From Pseudooceanicola sp. (GTDB lineage: Bacteria > Pseudomonadota > Alphaproteobacteria > Rhodobacterales > Rhodobacteraceae): a DNA stretch of 33,320 nt. Location of the stretch: NCBI GenBank assembly GCA_002709085.1, contig PAPR01000044.1, positions 1 through 33,320 of the forward strand. Direction: 5' to 3'. Numbering within the stretch: position 1 is the stretch's first letter; each line of letters begins with the position of its first letter. Below are positions 16,989-25,960 of this stretch, in pieces. The notes beneath the pieces were generated by a model, which was not told the DNA's origin, did no database searches, and saw only the letters and a list, made by a program, of their open reading frames with translations. Made by a program: the position numbers and the translations under genes.

Positions 16989-17551
16989 TCCGGGCGGCAA
17001 TTGCCGCCCTCACCTGCCTTTCGGTCTTAGGCGGGTGCACCGGCCTGACCACGCCAAAGTTTGACCCAGCAAGCCCCTATTCGCCCGGCGTGGACCGCCG
17101 CAAGGATGCTGTCAACGGCGTGGTGGTCGGTCATCGCCTCTTGGCCGCCAAGCAATATGAACTGGCGCTGGACGCCTTTACGCGCGCGGCGAGCGATGAG
17201 GGGCTGACCCCGACGATCTACGCGGGCCTCGGCGCTGCGAACTTTGGCCTTGGTCGGTTGGGCCAGGCGGAACAGCAGCTGCGCGAGGCGGTGAAGGACA
17301 CCGCCGCCGCCCCCGAGACCTGGAACAACCTCGGCATGCTATTGATCGACACCGGCCGCACTCCCGAGGCGACCGAAGCACTGCGTCGTGCCTTTGCCCT
17401 GTCGAACGGCGAAAATGATGAAATCCGCGACAATCTCCGCATGGCACTCGCTTTGCAAAGCAAAACAGGTTATGATCCTGACCTAGAACAAGAACTCGAC
17501 TTGGTTCGTGACGGACGCAGTGTATATCGACTACGTCAACAGGAACCTTGA
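16985..17551 (+). CDS. tadD: TPR lipoprotein TadD (first copy)
   Basis: A 188-residue lipoprotein with signal peptide and lipobox VLGGC (Cys18), followed by tetratricopeptide repeats (TPR units around residues 45-145, e.g. AKQYELALDAFTRAASD and GRLGQAEQQLREAVKD). TadD proteins are thought to act as outer-membrane pilotins or scaffolds. The start is a TTG whose last two bases form part of the tadC TGA stop; no ATG upstream of the lipobox is available, and the lipobox placement supports this start. A second TPR lipoprotein gene follows 31 bases later. Confidence 0.85.
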   Translation: MIRAAIAALTCLSVLGGCTGLTTPKFDPASPYSPGVDRRKDAVNGVVVGHRLLAAKQYELALDAFTRAASDEGLTPTIYAGLGAANFGLGRLGQAEQQLREAVKDTAAAPETWNNLGMLLIDTGRTPEATEALRRAFALSNGENDEIRDNLRMALALQSKTGYDPDLEQELDLVRDGRSVYRLRQQEP

Positions 17552-17582
17552 TTGGGGCGACGGCAGTAAAGGACGCAGGCAC

Positions 17583-18428
17583 ATGCGCCACCCAGTATTT
17601 GTATTCTCCTGTTTGGCGGGGGCGCTGACGCTGTCCGCCTGTTCCGGCACGACCAATGGAGAGGTCAATCGCGCGTTCCGCGATGTGAACGTCGTGGACG
17701 AAAGCAATCTAAACGACATCATGTTGACGGTCGGGGATCCGAACGAGGCAGTGGTCTATTTCCAGCGGACCTTGCAGGACAATCCCGACCGGATCGATTT
17801 GCAACGCAGCCTCGCGCTGAGCCTGATCCGCGCCAAGCGCCCGACCGAAGGTGTCACGGCCTGGGACCGCGTGGTCCAGCACAAGGATTCAATACCCGAC
17901 GACAAGGTCGAATTTGCCGATGCGCTGATCCGCGACGGCCAGTGGGACCGCGCGGACACGGTTTTGGATACCGTTCCGCCCACGCACGAGACCTTTAACC
18001 GCTACCGGCTGGAAGCGATGATCGCGGACAGCAATAAGGAATGGAAAAAGTCGGACAGCTTCTATGAAACCGCCGTCGGCCTGACCACCCGCCCCAGCGG
18101 CGTGTTCAACAATTGGGGCTATTCCAAGCTGACGCGCGGTGAATTCGGAGAGGCGGAAAAGCTGTTCGGCCAGGCGATCCAGCATGATCCTGACCTCTTT
18201 ACCGCCAAAAACAACCTGATCCTCGCCCGTGGGGCCCAGCGCAACTACACCCTGCCCGTCATCCCGATGAAGCAGGTTGAACGTGCGCAACTGTTGCACA
18301 CCATGGGGTTGAGCGCGGTGAAACAGGGTGACACTCAAACCGGAAAGTCGCTCCTGCGCGAGGCCATAGACACCCATCCGCAGCACTTCGAAGACGCTGT
18401 CCGGTCGTTGCGCGCGCTGGAAGGCTGA
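17583..18428 (+). CDS. TPR lipoprotein, second TadD-like protein
   Basis: A 281-residue outer-membrane lipoprotein: signal peptide with lipobox LSAC (Cys20), then tetratricopeptide repeats. Recognisable units include VVYFQRTLQDNPDRIDLQRSL, the segment around SKLTRGEFGEAEKLFGQAIQHDP, and SAVKQGDTQTGKSLLREAIDTHP. It is longer than and distinct from the preceding TadD-like gene, so the locus encodes two different TPR lipoproteins. The frame opens 75 bases upstream inside the end of the previous gene, but the lipobox and an AAAGGA box 10 bases ahead fix ATG 17583. Its end carries the ribosome-binding site for cpaA. Confidence 0.88.
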   Translation: MRHPVFVFSCLAGALTLSACSGTTNGEVNRAFRDVNVVDESNLNDIMLTVGDPNEAVVYFQRTLQDNPDRIDLQRSLALSLIRAKRPTEGVTAWDRVVQHKDSIPDDKVEFADALIRDGQWDRADTVLDTVPPTHETFNRYRLEAMIADSNKEWKKSDSFYETAVGLTTRPSGVFNNWGYSKLTRGEFGEAEKLFGQAIQHDPDLFTAKNNLILARGAQRNYTLPVIPMKQVERAQLLHTMGLSAVKQGDTQTGKSLLREAIDTHPQHFEDAVRSLRALEG

Positions 18429-18431
18429 CCC

Positions 18432-18923
18432 GTGCTGGCGCTGGACCCTTTCGCGGCCCGGCTGTTTCTGCCCTTTGCCGCGCTGATCGGGCTATACGTC
18501 GCGTGGAGCGATCTGCGGGGCATGCGCATCCCCAACGGCAGCGTTGTGATGCTGGCGCTTGTGTTCGTGGTCCTCGGACCCTTTGTGCTGCCGATTGACG
18601 TCTACGGAGCCCGGCTGCTGCATCTGGTCGTGATGCTGCTTCTCGGCATGGCGATGACCGCGATGCGTATTATGGGCGCGGGCGATGCCAAGTTCATTGC
18701 CGCCGCCGCCCCCTTTATCGCGCTGGGCGATCTGCACCTGATGTTTATGTTGTTGGCGGCCTCCATGTTGGCGGCCTTTGCCACCCACCGGGGCGCCAAA
18801 CATTCTCCGTTGCGCAGGCTGGCCCCCACATGGGAAAGCTGGGACCGGGGCCGCGAATTTCCCATGGGAACCGCGCTGTCGACGGCATTGACGCTCTATC
18901 TGATGCTCGCGGCCTTCTCCTGA
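18432..18923 (+). CDS. cpaA: Prepilin peptidase CpaA/TadV
   Basis: An inner-membrane aspartyl protease (peptidase A24) that removes the leader from Flp prepilins. The two catalytic aspartates are visible: Asp27 in AWSDLRGMRIPN and Asp85 in MGAGDAKF. At 163 residues it has only the peptidase domain and no N-methylase domain, as is normal for TadV. The start is GTG, three bases after the stop of the TPR gene, with GGAAGG about 7 bases upstream. It is the last intact Tad gene in the window; both substrates (the Flp copies) are about 10 kb upstream. Confidence 0.92.
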   Translation: MLALDPFAARLFLPFAALIGLYVAWSDLRGMRIPNGSVVMLALVFVVLGPFVLPIDVYGARLLHLVVMLLLGMAMTAMRIMGAGDAKFIAAAAPFIALGDLHLMFMLLAASMLAAFATHRGAKHSPLRRLAPTWESWDRGREFPMGTALSTALTLYLMLAAFS

Positions 18924-18925
18924 GG

Positions 18926-19688
18926 CTACCGCGCCGACGGTGCTCAGCAGACCCCGTGACCGCAAGGAGGTCGGCAGCGTAGCCCTGCCAATAACACAAA
19001 CCAAGCGTCGCAGTTACGACCCATAGCCCGAATAATGCCGCCAAAACCGTGATCAAGAATGTCTGTGTGCGATCATTCCGCAACAGTATGAAGACGACCG
19101 GAAAGATCAATGTCGCGGCAAAGGTCTTCTTGGTCATCACTATGCCCAGCATGGTCCGCCGATCGCCGCGCCGTCCCACCCCTGCCCGGCGTTGCGATTT
19201 GGCGGGATGACCGAAGGCAAAACCACCGGACCTGACGCCGACCAGCACCATAGATCGTCACGCACCGACATCGACACCAATGAATTGGTCCCACCATACC
19301 CCATACTGGTGATCAATCCGGTCAGCACCACACCCGCGACCGCGGACTGCCCTTGCGTCAGGCGACTGACGCTCAGCCAGCACAGTGGGGAAAAAATCGC
19401 AATGGTAACAAGGAGCTAAGCCGAAACGGCCGCCATACCAAGCCCCATCCCCGCCCGGTGCAGCAGAGCCGTCAGAAGCACCGCCCAACTGCCGAGTCGC
19501 GTGCTGAAATCGCGGTCCTGCACCGCGCCGCCACTAACCCGCAGAAGGAGGTCTCTGAGGTGGAGCATATCCGCCGCCGTTCCAGTGAAGGAAACACCGC
19601 CGCGCACCGGCGTCATCCCCAAGAACGTCAGCCGTATGCCAGCCAGAATGATTACGATTTGAAACTTTTTACCCGACGTATCACTCAC
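18926..19688 (-). pseudogene. Frameshifted remains of a multi-pass membrane protein
   Basis: No intact gene fits this 760-base stretch, but its minus strand reads as pieces of one membrane protein spread over different frames. A GTG at 19688 opens a frame (KKFQIVIILAGIRLTFLGM...) that stops at 19416. A one-base shift continues with LLVTIAIFSPLCWLSV and VLTGLITSMGYGGTNSLVSM. A later shift near 19170 gives TFAATLIFPVVFILL and TFLITVLAALFGLWVVTATL. Hydrophobic runs continuing across each break suggest decay rather than chance. The parent family is not identified; an O-antigen ligase/polymerase-like protein is one possibility. Sequencing error is an alternative. Confidence 0.42.
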
Positions 19689-19805
19689 ATAGATTTTCGT
19701 TTTGTGTACGGTCGGGCGGTAAACTTTCGCTTGCACTGAAAATTCATGGCGAGGCGATTCGAAACCCGCTATGATTGATCTGAAAAGAAAAATGAGCAGA
19801 CGCAC

Positions 19806-21119
19806 ATGAATATGCAGGTTTCGACGGCGGTGATCGCCCCGCCGCCTCCGCGGTCGTTGGAAGAGCTCGAGCTTCCGATCATCATGGCTCGTGATATTCT
19901 GATCAAAACGATGTTCCGCAAGAGTGTCGACAAATTGTCGAAGATTTCAGTCGCGATTTCTTTGCCCCCCAACGTCACGCAGGAGCTGATCGATCTCGCC
20001 CGTGAGCAGCTGCTGCTCGAAGCCATGGGCACGATGAAGGCCACCGGCGATAATGAGATGGGTTATCAGCTGACCGACAATGGCAAGGCACGCGCGCTGG
20101 ATGCGCTGGCGCAATCGGAATATTTCGGCGCGATGCCGGTGCCGCTGCATATCTATCACCGGCAGATCAAACGGCAGTCGATCCGCGACATCCAGATCAC
20201 CCGTGATCAGCTGACCGGCTCCATGGGCCACCTGGTCCTGCCTGACGATCTGATCTCCACCCTTGGGCCGGCGGTCAGCTCGGGGAGGTCGATCCTGATG
20301 TACGGACCGCCCGGGAACGGAAAATCTTCGATCTCCAACGGCATACGAGACGCACTCGGCGACAAGATCTACGTGCCGCGTGCGGTCGAATACTCCGGCC
20401 AGGTCATCACGGTTTACGACCCCATCGTGCATTCTTCTGCCGAGGAGCAGGAGGAGGATCCAACCTCGCTGCGTCGGTCCGGCAACCGTTACGACACGCG
20501 CTACATCCGCTGCGAGCGCCCCACCGTCATCACCGGGGGCGAACTGACGTTGAACATGCTCGACCTCAACTACAATACAGTGGCGCGTACGTATCAGGCG
20601 CCGCTGCAGATGAAGGCCACCGGCGGCGTGTTCATTGTTGACGATTTGGGCCGCCAGTCGGAACCGCCGCAAAGCTTGATCAACCGATGGATTGTGCCGT
20701 TGGAAGAAGGCAAGGATATCCTGACCCTTCAGTCGGGCGAAAAGTTCGAGGTGCCGTTCGACACGCTGGTGATCTTCTCAACCAACTACCATCCGAACGA
20801 GATTTTTGATCAGGCCGCGCTGCGCCGCATCTTTTTCAAGATCAAGATCGACGGACCGACGCAGGAAAACTTCCTGAAGATCTTTGCGCTCGTGGCCCGC
20901 AAACGGCGGATCCCGCTTGAAGAATCCGCGCTCGTTCATTTGTTGAAGAAGAAATACCCCTCTATCAACAACGTCTATGCCAACTACCAGCCGATCTTTC
21001 TGATCGATCAGATGATCGCGATTTGCGAGTTTGAGGGGCTTCCCTACCAGATGACTCCAGACCTGATCGATCGCGCCTGGGCCAACATGTTCGTCAAGCA
21101 CGAAGAAATCGTGAAGTAA
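19806..21119 (+). CDS. AAA-family ATPase with N-terminal winged-helix-like region
   Basis: A cytoplasmic 437-residue ATPase. The first 110 residues look like a winged-helix-like domain (KISVAISLPPNVTQELIDLAREQLLLEA...). The AAA core follows with Walker A GPPGNGKS (Lys173), Walker B GVFIVDDLG (Asp279-Asp280) and a sensor-1 asparagine in VIFSTNYHP. FDQAALRRIFFKIKI resembles the arginine-finger region, and a helical lid domain ends the protein. I do not recognise a characterised member. It lies 880 bases past cpaA on the same strand, with only a decayed gene between, so a functional link to the Tad pilus is possible. The ATG at 19812 is an alternative start. Confidence 0.85.
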   Translation: MNMQVSTAVIAPPPPRSLEELELPIIMARDILIKTMFRKSVDKLSKISVAISLPPNVTQELIDLAREQLLLEAMGTMKATGDNEMGYQLTDNGKARALDALAQSEYFGAMPVPLHIYHRQIKRQSIRDIQITRDQLTGSMGHLVLPDDLISTLGPAVSSGRSILMYGPPGNGKSSISNGIRDALGDKIYVPRAVEYSGQVITVYDPIVHSSAEEQEEDPTSLRRSGNRYDTRYIRCERPTVITGGELTLNMLDLNYNTVARTYQAPLQMKATGGVFIVDDLGRQSEPPQSLINRWIVPLEEGKDILTLQSGEKFEVPFDTLVIFSTNYHPNEIFDQAALRRIFFKIKIDGPTQENFLKIFALVARKRRIPLEESALVHLLKKKYPSINNVYANYQPIFLIDQMIAICEFEGLPYQMTPDLIDRAWANMFVKHEEIVK

Positions 21120-21175
21120 GCGCAATCATCCTGCCCACGGCACGCCCGTCGCGGGGCCGGGCCGGCATCAGCCGC

Positions 21176-22717
21176 TTATTCCGCCGGTTCTGCCTGTGAG
21201 CCGGTGCGCGGGCCCAGGGGCAATTCCTGCAATCGGGTCGAGATCAGGCAGGCGACAGCCGCAACCACCGCTCCGACGAAAAAGATCGGTGTAAGTGCGT
21301 CGGTGAACCCCTGCAATACCTCGACCTGCGCGGCGGGTTCCAGGCGGTCAACCATTGTGCTGGTCAGACCGCGACTTTCAGAGGACGCAGGCATCAACGG
21401 TTGAACGTGACGCCCCAGCCCCATGGCAAAGATCGCGCCGAACACCGAAGTCCCGATCGAACCACCGATCAGGCGGAACATGTTGGCGCTGGCGGTGCCC
21501 ACACCGAGATGCGCGCGCGGGATCGAGGTCTGGATGGACACGACCCCCACCGCCATTGTGGGACCGATGCCGACGCCAACGAGGAACAAGTAGATCGGAA
21601 ATAGCCACATCGGTGTATCCGGGCCGATGGTCGTCAAGAGGAGCATAGCGAGGCACAACACGGCCGTCGAGACTGTGGGCAGAATCTTGTAACGCCCCGT
21701 GGTGCGCATGACCCGTCCCGAACCGACAGAGGTGCCGAACAGCCCTGCCATCATCGCAACCATGTAAAGGCCGCTGCGGATCGGATCGACATGTTTGACG
21801 ACCTGCAGGAACATGGGCATGAACGCGATGGTGCCGAACATTGCCATCCCCACCATGAAACCGACGCAGTTCGCAGCCTGGAAGTTGCGGATGCGGAACA
21901 GGCCGAGGGGCATCACCGGCTCGGCCGCGCGCCGCTCTGCCGAAATGAACCCGACCAGCGCCATGGGTATCAGGAGCAGCAAGAACAGCGTCGGCAGTGA
22001 GGTCCAGGCGTAGATTGTCCCCGCCAGATTTGCGATCAGCACGAGGGTCGACAACAGGACCATCAGCAAGATCGATCCCATGTAGTCCATCTTATGCGGC
22101 ACTTTTTCCGTGCGCGAGGGCAGCGTCCGGGTCAGGATGACAAAGGCAAGGACGCCAATGGGAAAGTTAACGAAGAAAATCCAGTGCCAGCTGACGGTCT
22201 GCACCAGAAAGCCACCGATCAAAGGCCCCAAAACCGTCGAGATGCCGAATACGGATGACAGCGAAGCCTGGGCCCGCGCGCTCTCTCTCGGGGGCAGGAC
22301 ATCCGCGATCACGGTCATGGCCACAACGATCAGCGCACCGCCCCCCAACCCCTGCACCAGACGTCCAGCGATCAGGACAACGAGGTTGCCCGCCACGCCG
22401 CAGATCAAACCCCCGGTCAGAAAGATGCCGATCGCGACCTGCAGGACGATCTTGCGTCCGTACATATCGCCCAGTTTCCCCGCAATCGGCGCGCCGACGG
22501 TCGAGGCCAAAAGGTAGGACGTCATCACCCAAGAAACATAAGCCAAGCCCCCGAGATCGCTCACAATCTTGGGGACCGCGGTGCTCACGATCGTATTGCC
22601 GGTCGAGCCCAGGAAAAGCGTCGTCGCGACCGTGATCAGAATAACCCGCAAGGTTCGCGGGTCGGGGCTTTGCATATCGATGAGGGCAGGCGATGATGCG
22701 GTCTTAGAATCCGGCAT
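21176..22717 (-). CDS. MFS drug exporter, DHA2 family (14 TM)
   Basis: A proton-driven multidrug exporter in the inner membrane. The 513 residues hold about 14 hydrophobic helices. Motif A is at residues 80-89 (GKLGDMYGRK), and antiporter motif C lies around 158-169 (GISTVLGPLIGG). The SWHWIFFVNFPIG segment typical of DHA2 transporters is present. The C-terminus is short and acidic (SQAEPAE). It is transcribed divergently from an adjacent MarR-type regulator, the classical arrangement of a drug-inducible efflux pump. The start is ATG 22717; a promoter and likely operator lie about 90 bases upstream. Confidence 0.94.
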   Translation of the reverse strand: MPDSKTASSPALIDMQSPDPRTLRVILITVATTLFLGSTGNTIVSTAVPKIVSDLGGLAYVSWVMTSYLLASTVGAPIAGKLGDMYGRKIVLQVAIGIFLTGGLICGVAGNLVVLIAGRLVQGLGGGALIVVAMTVIADVLPPRESARAQASLSSVFGISTVLGPLIGGFLVQTVSWHWIFFVNFPIGVLAFVILTRTLPSRTEKVPHKMDYMGSILLMVLLSTLVLIANLAGTIYAWTSLPTLFLLLLIPMALVGFISAERRAAEPVMPLGLFRIRNFQAANCVGFMVGMAMFGTIAFMPMFLQVVKHVDPIRSGLYMVAMMAGLFGTSVGSGRVMRTTGRYKILPTVSTAVLCLAMLLLTTIGPDTPMWLFPIYLFLVGVGIGPTMAVGVVSIQTSIPRAHLGVGTASANMFRLIGGSIGTSVFGAIFAMGLGRHVQPLMPASSESRGLTSTMVDRLEPAAQVEVLQGFTDALTPIFFVGAVVAAVACLISTRLQELPLGPRTGSQAEPAE

Positions 22718-22805
22718 GAGGTTTTCCTGAACCTCGCGGCTGTGTCAAAACAGCACGGCTGAGGTGAAAAATGGGACATGGCACTTCGCCAAAGATTGAT
22801 ACCAC

Positions 22806-22834
22806 CATATGTGTCCGGCACATATACATGTCAA
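22806..22834 (-). promoter_or_regulatory. Sigma-70-type promoter for the MFS exporter
   Basis: On the minus strand a perfect TTGACA (22834-22829) is separated by 17 bases from CATATG (22811-22806), which matches the -10 consensus at its central three bases. This predicts transcription starting near 22799 and a leader of about 80 bases before the exporter ATG. The downstream half is covered by an inverted repeat. Confidence 0.5.
22807..22825. promoter_or_regulatory. Probable MarR operator (inverted repeat)
   Basis: A perfect 7-base inverted repeat, ATATGTG-TCCGG-CACATAT, in the 132-bp divergent gap between the exporter and marR. Its 19-bp span and two-fold symmetry suit a dimeric MarR protein. 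It overlaps the -10 and spacer of the exporter promoter and lies 25 bases before the marR start, so occupancy could repress both genes. Confidence 0.6.
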
Positions 22835-22849
22835 TAGCATGCAATCACT

Positions 22850-23464
22850 GTGGAGGATAGGACCATCGGCAGCCGCGACGACGAATTAAAGGATGTACTG
22901 GCGGGTTTCGGCATCGCGCGCGCCACGACCGATCACGCGCTTGAGCTTGACGCCCTGCTGCAATCCTGGCGCCGTCGGGTGCAGAAACGCGAGCTGGGGC
23001 AGATGGCCTTGCAGGAACTCGGCTTGCCGCTAGATTTGGCGAAACTCGACGTGATGATCGCGATCTGGGCGCCCTCCAACGAATTCGGTGCCACCGATCA
23101 GGACGAAACGATGGTGGCGACCATTGCGGCCCGCCTTGGCATCGATCCGTCGCGGGCCTCGCGTCTGGTTACCGAGCTGATCGCCGAAGGCTATGTGACC
23201 CGAGCCATCAGCCAGCGCGATGCGCGCCGTACGATTGTCGCCCTGACCGACCTTGGCACCGCAGTGGTCACGGCCGTGCGCAGTATCAAGTACCTGCTGC
23301 TCGGCACTTTTCTTTCGGACTGGACCGAAGAGGAGATGGCCGTCCTCACACCGCTTCTGGGGCGTCTGACAACCTGGACCGACGAGGTGCAGATCACCGT
23401 GCCAGAGCGGTTTTCGGGCGAAATCGCGGCCCTGCGGGACGGGTTGGCGAGAGTGATGAAATAG
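22850..23464 (+). CDS. MarR-family transcriptional regulator
   Basis: A 204-residue dimeric repressor with the MarR winged-helix: DETMVATIAARLGIDPSRASRLVTELIAEG (recognition helix about residues 99-114) is followed by the wing GYVTRAISQRDARRTIVALT. N- and C-terminal helices for dimerisation flank it. The protein is longer than a typical 140-160-residue MarR because of an N-terminal extension of about 50 residues. The GTG start at 22850 is uncertain: it overlaps a GGAGGA sequence that looks like a ribosome-binding site itself, and no in-frame ATG follows closely. It probably controls the divergent exporter and itself. Confidence 0.88.
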   Translation: MEDRTIGSRDDELKDVLAGFGIARATTDHALELDALLQSWRRRVQKRELGQMALQELGLPLDLAKLDVMIAIWAPSNEFGATDQDETMVATIAARLGIDPSRASRLVTELIAEGYVTRAISQRDARRTIVALTDLGTAVVTAVRSIKYLLLGTFLSDWTEEEMAVLTPLLGRLTTWTDEVQITVPERFSGEIAALRDGLARVMK

Positions 23465-23501
23465 CCTCGCCAAGCGGTCCCATGGCGACTATATTCACGT
23501 T

Positions 23502-25928
23502 ATGTTCGCCCCTGCCCCGCCTGACAAATTCCTGCCTGACAAATTCATCGACTGGTTCGCTGCCCGTGGCTGGCAGGTGCATCCGCACCAGTCCGAGATG
23601 CTGGCGCGCGCCGATGACCCCTCTCTTCTGCTGATCGCGCCGACCGGCGGGGGCAAGACGCTGGCCGGTTTTCTGCCGACGTTGGTGGATCTCGCCGAGG
23701 GCGGGCATGAAGGGCTCCACACGCTTTATATCTCGCCGCTCAAGGCGCTGGCGGCTGACATCCGGCGCAACCTCTCCACCCCGATTGCCGATATGGACCT
23801 GCCGATCCGGGTGGAGGACCGCACCGGGGACACGCCATCCTCGCGCAAGCGTCGGCAACGTGCCGACCCGCCGCATATCCTGCTGACAACGCCAGAGAGC
23901 CTTTCGCTGCTCTGCTCCTACGAGGATGCCGCGCGCACCTTTGCCGGGCTCAAACGTGTCGTCGTCGACGAAATCCACGCGCTGGCGGACAGCAAGCGGG
24001 GCGATCAACTGTGGCTGGCGCTGGCGCGTCTGCAAGAGCTTTGCCCCGACATGCGCCGCGTCGGGCTTTCCGCGACGGTCGAGGATCCGGCGGCCATCGC
24101 GCATCTGCTGGCCCGTCACCCCGACCCTTGCGACATCCTTTACGCCGATCCCGGCCCCGATCCCGACATCGCCATGTTGCAGACCGAGGAATTTCCCCCA
24201 TGGGCTGGCGGCGGCGGGGTCTACGCGATTCCGGCGATTTTGGATGAGGTGCGCCGTCACCGGATCACGCTGATCTTTCACAACACGCGCGCGCAGGCAG
24301 AGATCTTCTTTCACGCGCTCTGGCTCGCCAATGACGAGGGCTTGCCGATCGGCATTCACCACGGCTCTCTAGATCGCACGCAGCGCGAGAGGGTCGAACA
24401 GGCGATGGTCGAGGGACGGCTGCGCGCAGTAGTCTGCACCGGATCCCTGGATCTGGGTATCGACTGGGGCGACGTCGATCTGGTCATTCAGGTCGGCGCG
24501 CCCAAGAACGTCAAGCGGCTGGTGCAGCGGATCGGACGGGCGAACCACCGCTACAACGCGCCGTCCAAGGCATTGCTTGTCCCTGCCAATCGGTTCGAGG
24601 TGGTCGAATGCGTGGCCGCACTGGAAGCCGTCAAGGCGCGCGATCTGGACGGCGAGCCGCGCGGACCGGGGCCGCGCGACGTGCTGTGTCAGCATATTCT
24701 CGCCACCGCCTGCGCCGGTCCGTTTCACGCCGAGGCACTGCTGCGCGAGGTCCGAACCGCCGGCGCCTACGCCGGCCTCACCCGTGCGCAATTCGATGAA
24801 TGCCTCGATTTCTGCGCGACGGGGGGCTATGCGCTGCGGGCCTATGACCGCTGGCAACGGTTGATGCAGGACGAGGCGGGGCGTTGGCATCTGCGCGATC
24901 CGCGCGCCGCGCAATTGATCCGCATGAACCTTGGCACCATTCAGGACACCGACAAGCTGAAGGTGCGGATGCGCCACGGCGGCGGGCGGCCCCTGGGCGA
25001 GGTCGAGGAAAGCTTTGCCGCGCAACTCAACAAGGGCGACACCTTTCTGATCGGCGGTCGGATCGTGCGCTACGAGGGGCTAAAGGACACCGTGGTCGAG
25101 GTCACGCGCGCCGCCGTCAAGAAACCGAAGGTCGCGGTGTTCTCGGGCACCAAGTTCGCCACGTCGACCCAGTTGTCGCACCGCATCCTGCGGATGCTGC
25201 AACAGGACAGCTGGCCGGAACTGCCGCGCCACACCGCCGAATGGCTGAGCTTGCAGCGTGACCTGTCGGCCCTGCCGCAAGAGGGGCGGTTGCTGATCGA
25301 AAGCTTTCCGATGGATGGGCGTGAGAACCTGTGCCTTTACGGCTTTGCCGGGCGCAATGCGCAACAGACCCTCGGCCTGATCCTGACCAAACGGATGGAA
25401 GAAATGGGGCTCGACCCTCTCGGCTTTGTCTCCACCGATTACGCGACGCTGATCTGGGGGTTGGAGGCGGTGAGCGACCCGGCGCCGTTGCTGGATCGCG
25501 CCGCGCTGCACGCGGGTCTGGACCGCTGGCTGGCGGGCAACGCGGTGATGAAGCGCACCTTTCGCACCTCGGCCAATATCGCGCAGCTCATCCAGCGCAA
25601 CGCCCCGCAGGCGCGCAAATCGGGGCGGCAGGCAACGTTTTCGTCCGACATCCTTTACGATACCTTGCTGAAATATGATCCCGATCATCTGTTGCTGGAT
25701 ATCACGCGCGAGGAGGCGATGCGCGGGCTAGTCGACTTCGGCCGGATCGAAGAGTTGCTCGACCGGATCGAGGGTCGGATCGACGTGGTCCGTCTGGATC
25801 GCGTGACGCCGCTGGCGGCGCCGATGTTCCTTGAGGTCGGCAAAGTCTCGCTCGACGGGGCGGGTCGGGAAAGGTTGCTGGAGGAAGAGGCGGCGCGCCT
25901 GATGGCAGAGGCCGGATTGACACGCTAA
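23502..25928 (+). CDS. Lhr-like DEXH helicase (ligase-associated DNA damage response type)
   Basis: An 808-residue superfamily 2 helicase of the Lhr-core type. Visible motifs: Walker A PTGGGKT (Lys52), motif Ia YISPLKALAADIRRNL, DEIH box (Asp156-His159), motif III GLSAT, motif IV region LIFHNTRAQAE, and motif VI VQRIGRANHRY. The Lhr winged-helix and core C-terminal domains follow. A duplicated DKFLPDKFID stretch marks the N-terminus. The next gene is the PdeM nuclease, the usual partner in the ligase-associated DNA repair cluster, but no ligase or exonuclease gene of that cluster lies in the window. Predicted role: 3'-5' unwinding during DNA repair. Confidence 0.92.
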   Translation: MFAPAPPDKFLPDKFIDWFAARGWQVHPHQSEMLARADDPSLLLIAPTGGGKTLAGFLPTLVDLAEGGHEGLHTLYISPLKALAADIRRNLSTPIADMDLPIRVEDRTGDTPSSRKRRQRADPPHILLTTPESLSLLCSYEDAARTFAGLKRVVVDEIHALADSKRGDQLWLALARLQELCPDMRRVGLSATVEDPAAIAHLLARHPDPCDILYADPGPDPDIAMLQTEEFPPWAGGGGVYAIPAILDEVRRHRITLIFHNTRAQAEIFFHALWLANDEGLPIGIHHGSLDRTQRERVEQAMVEGRLRAVVCTGSLDLGIDWGDVDLVIQVGAPKNVKRLVQRIGRANHRYNAPSKALLVPANRFEVVECVAALEAVKARDLDGEPRGPGPRDVLCQHILATACAGPFHAEALLREVRTAGAYAGLTRAQFDECLDFCATGGYALRAYDRWQRLMQDEAGRWHLRDPRAAQLIRMNLGTIQDTDKLKVRMRHGGGRPLGEVEESFAAQLNKGDTFLIGGRIVRYEGLKDTVVEVTRAAVKKPKVAVFSGTKFATSTQLSHRILRMLQQDSWPELPRHTAEWLSLQRDLSALPQEGRLLIESFPMDGRENLCLYGFAGRNAQQTLGLILTKRMEEMGLDPLGFVSTDYATLIWGLEAVSDPAPLLDRAALHAGLDRWLAGNAVMKRTFRTSANIAQLIQRNAPQARKSGRQATFSSDILYDTLLKYDPDHLLLDITREEAMRGLVDFGRIEELLDRIEGRIDVVRLDRVTPLAAPMFLEVGKVSLDGAGRERLLEEEAARLMAEAGLTR

Positions 25929-25960
25929 CAGGAGGCGCGGATCGGTGACGTCGCGCAAGG

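Noticed and set aside
19073..19297. A VTIYGAG segment resembling the start of a CapD-type sugar epimerase domain.
   Set aside because: The residues after it do not continue the Rossmann pattern, and the surrounding frames read better as a decayed membrane protein.
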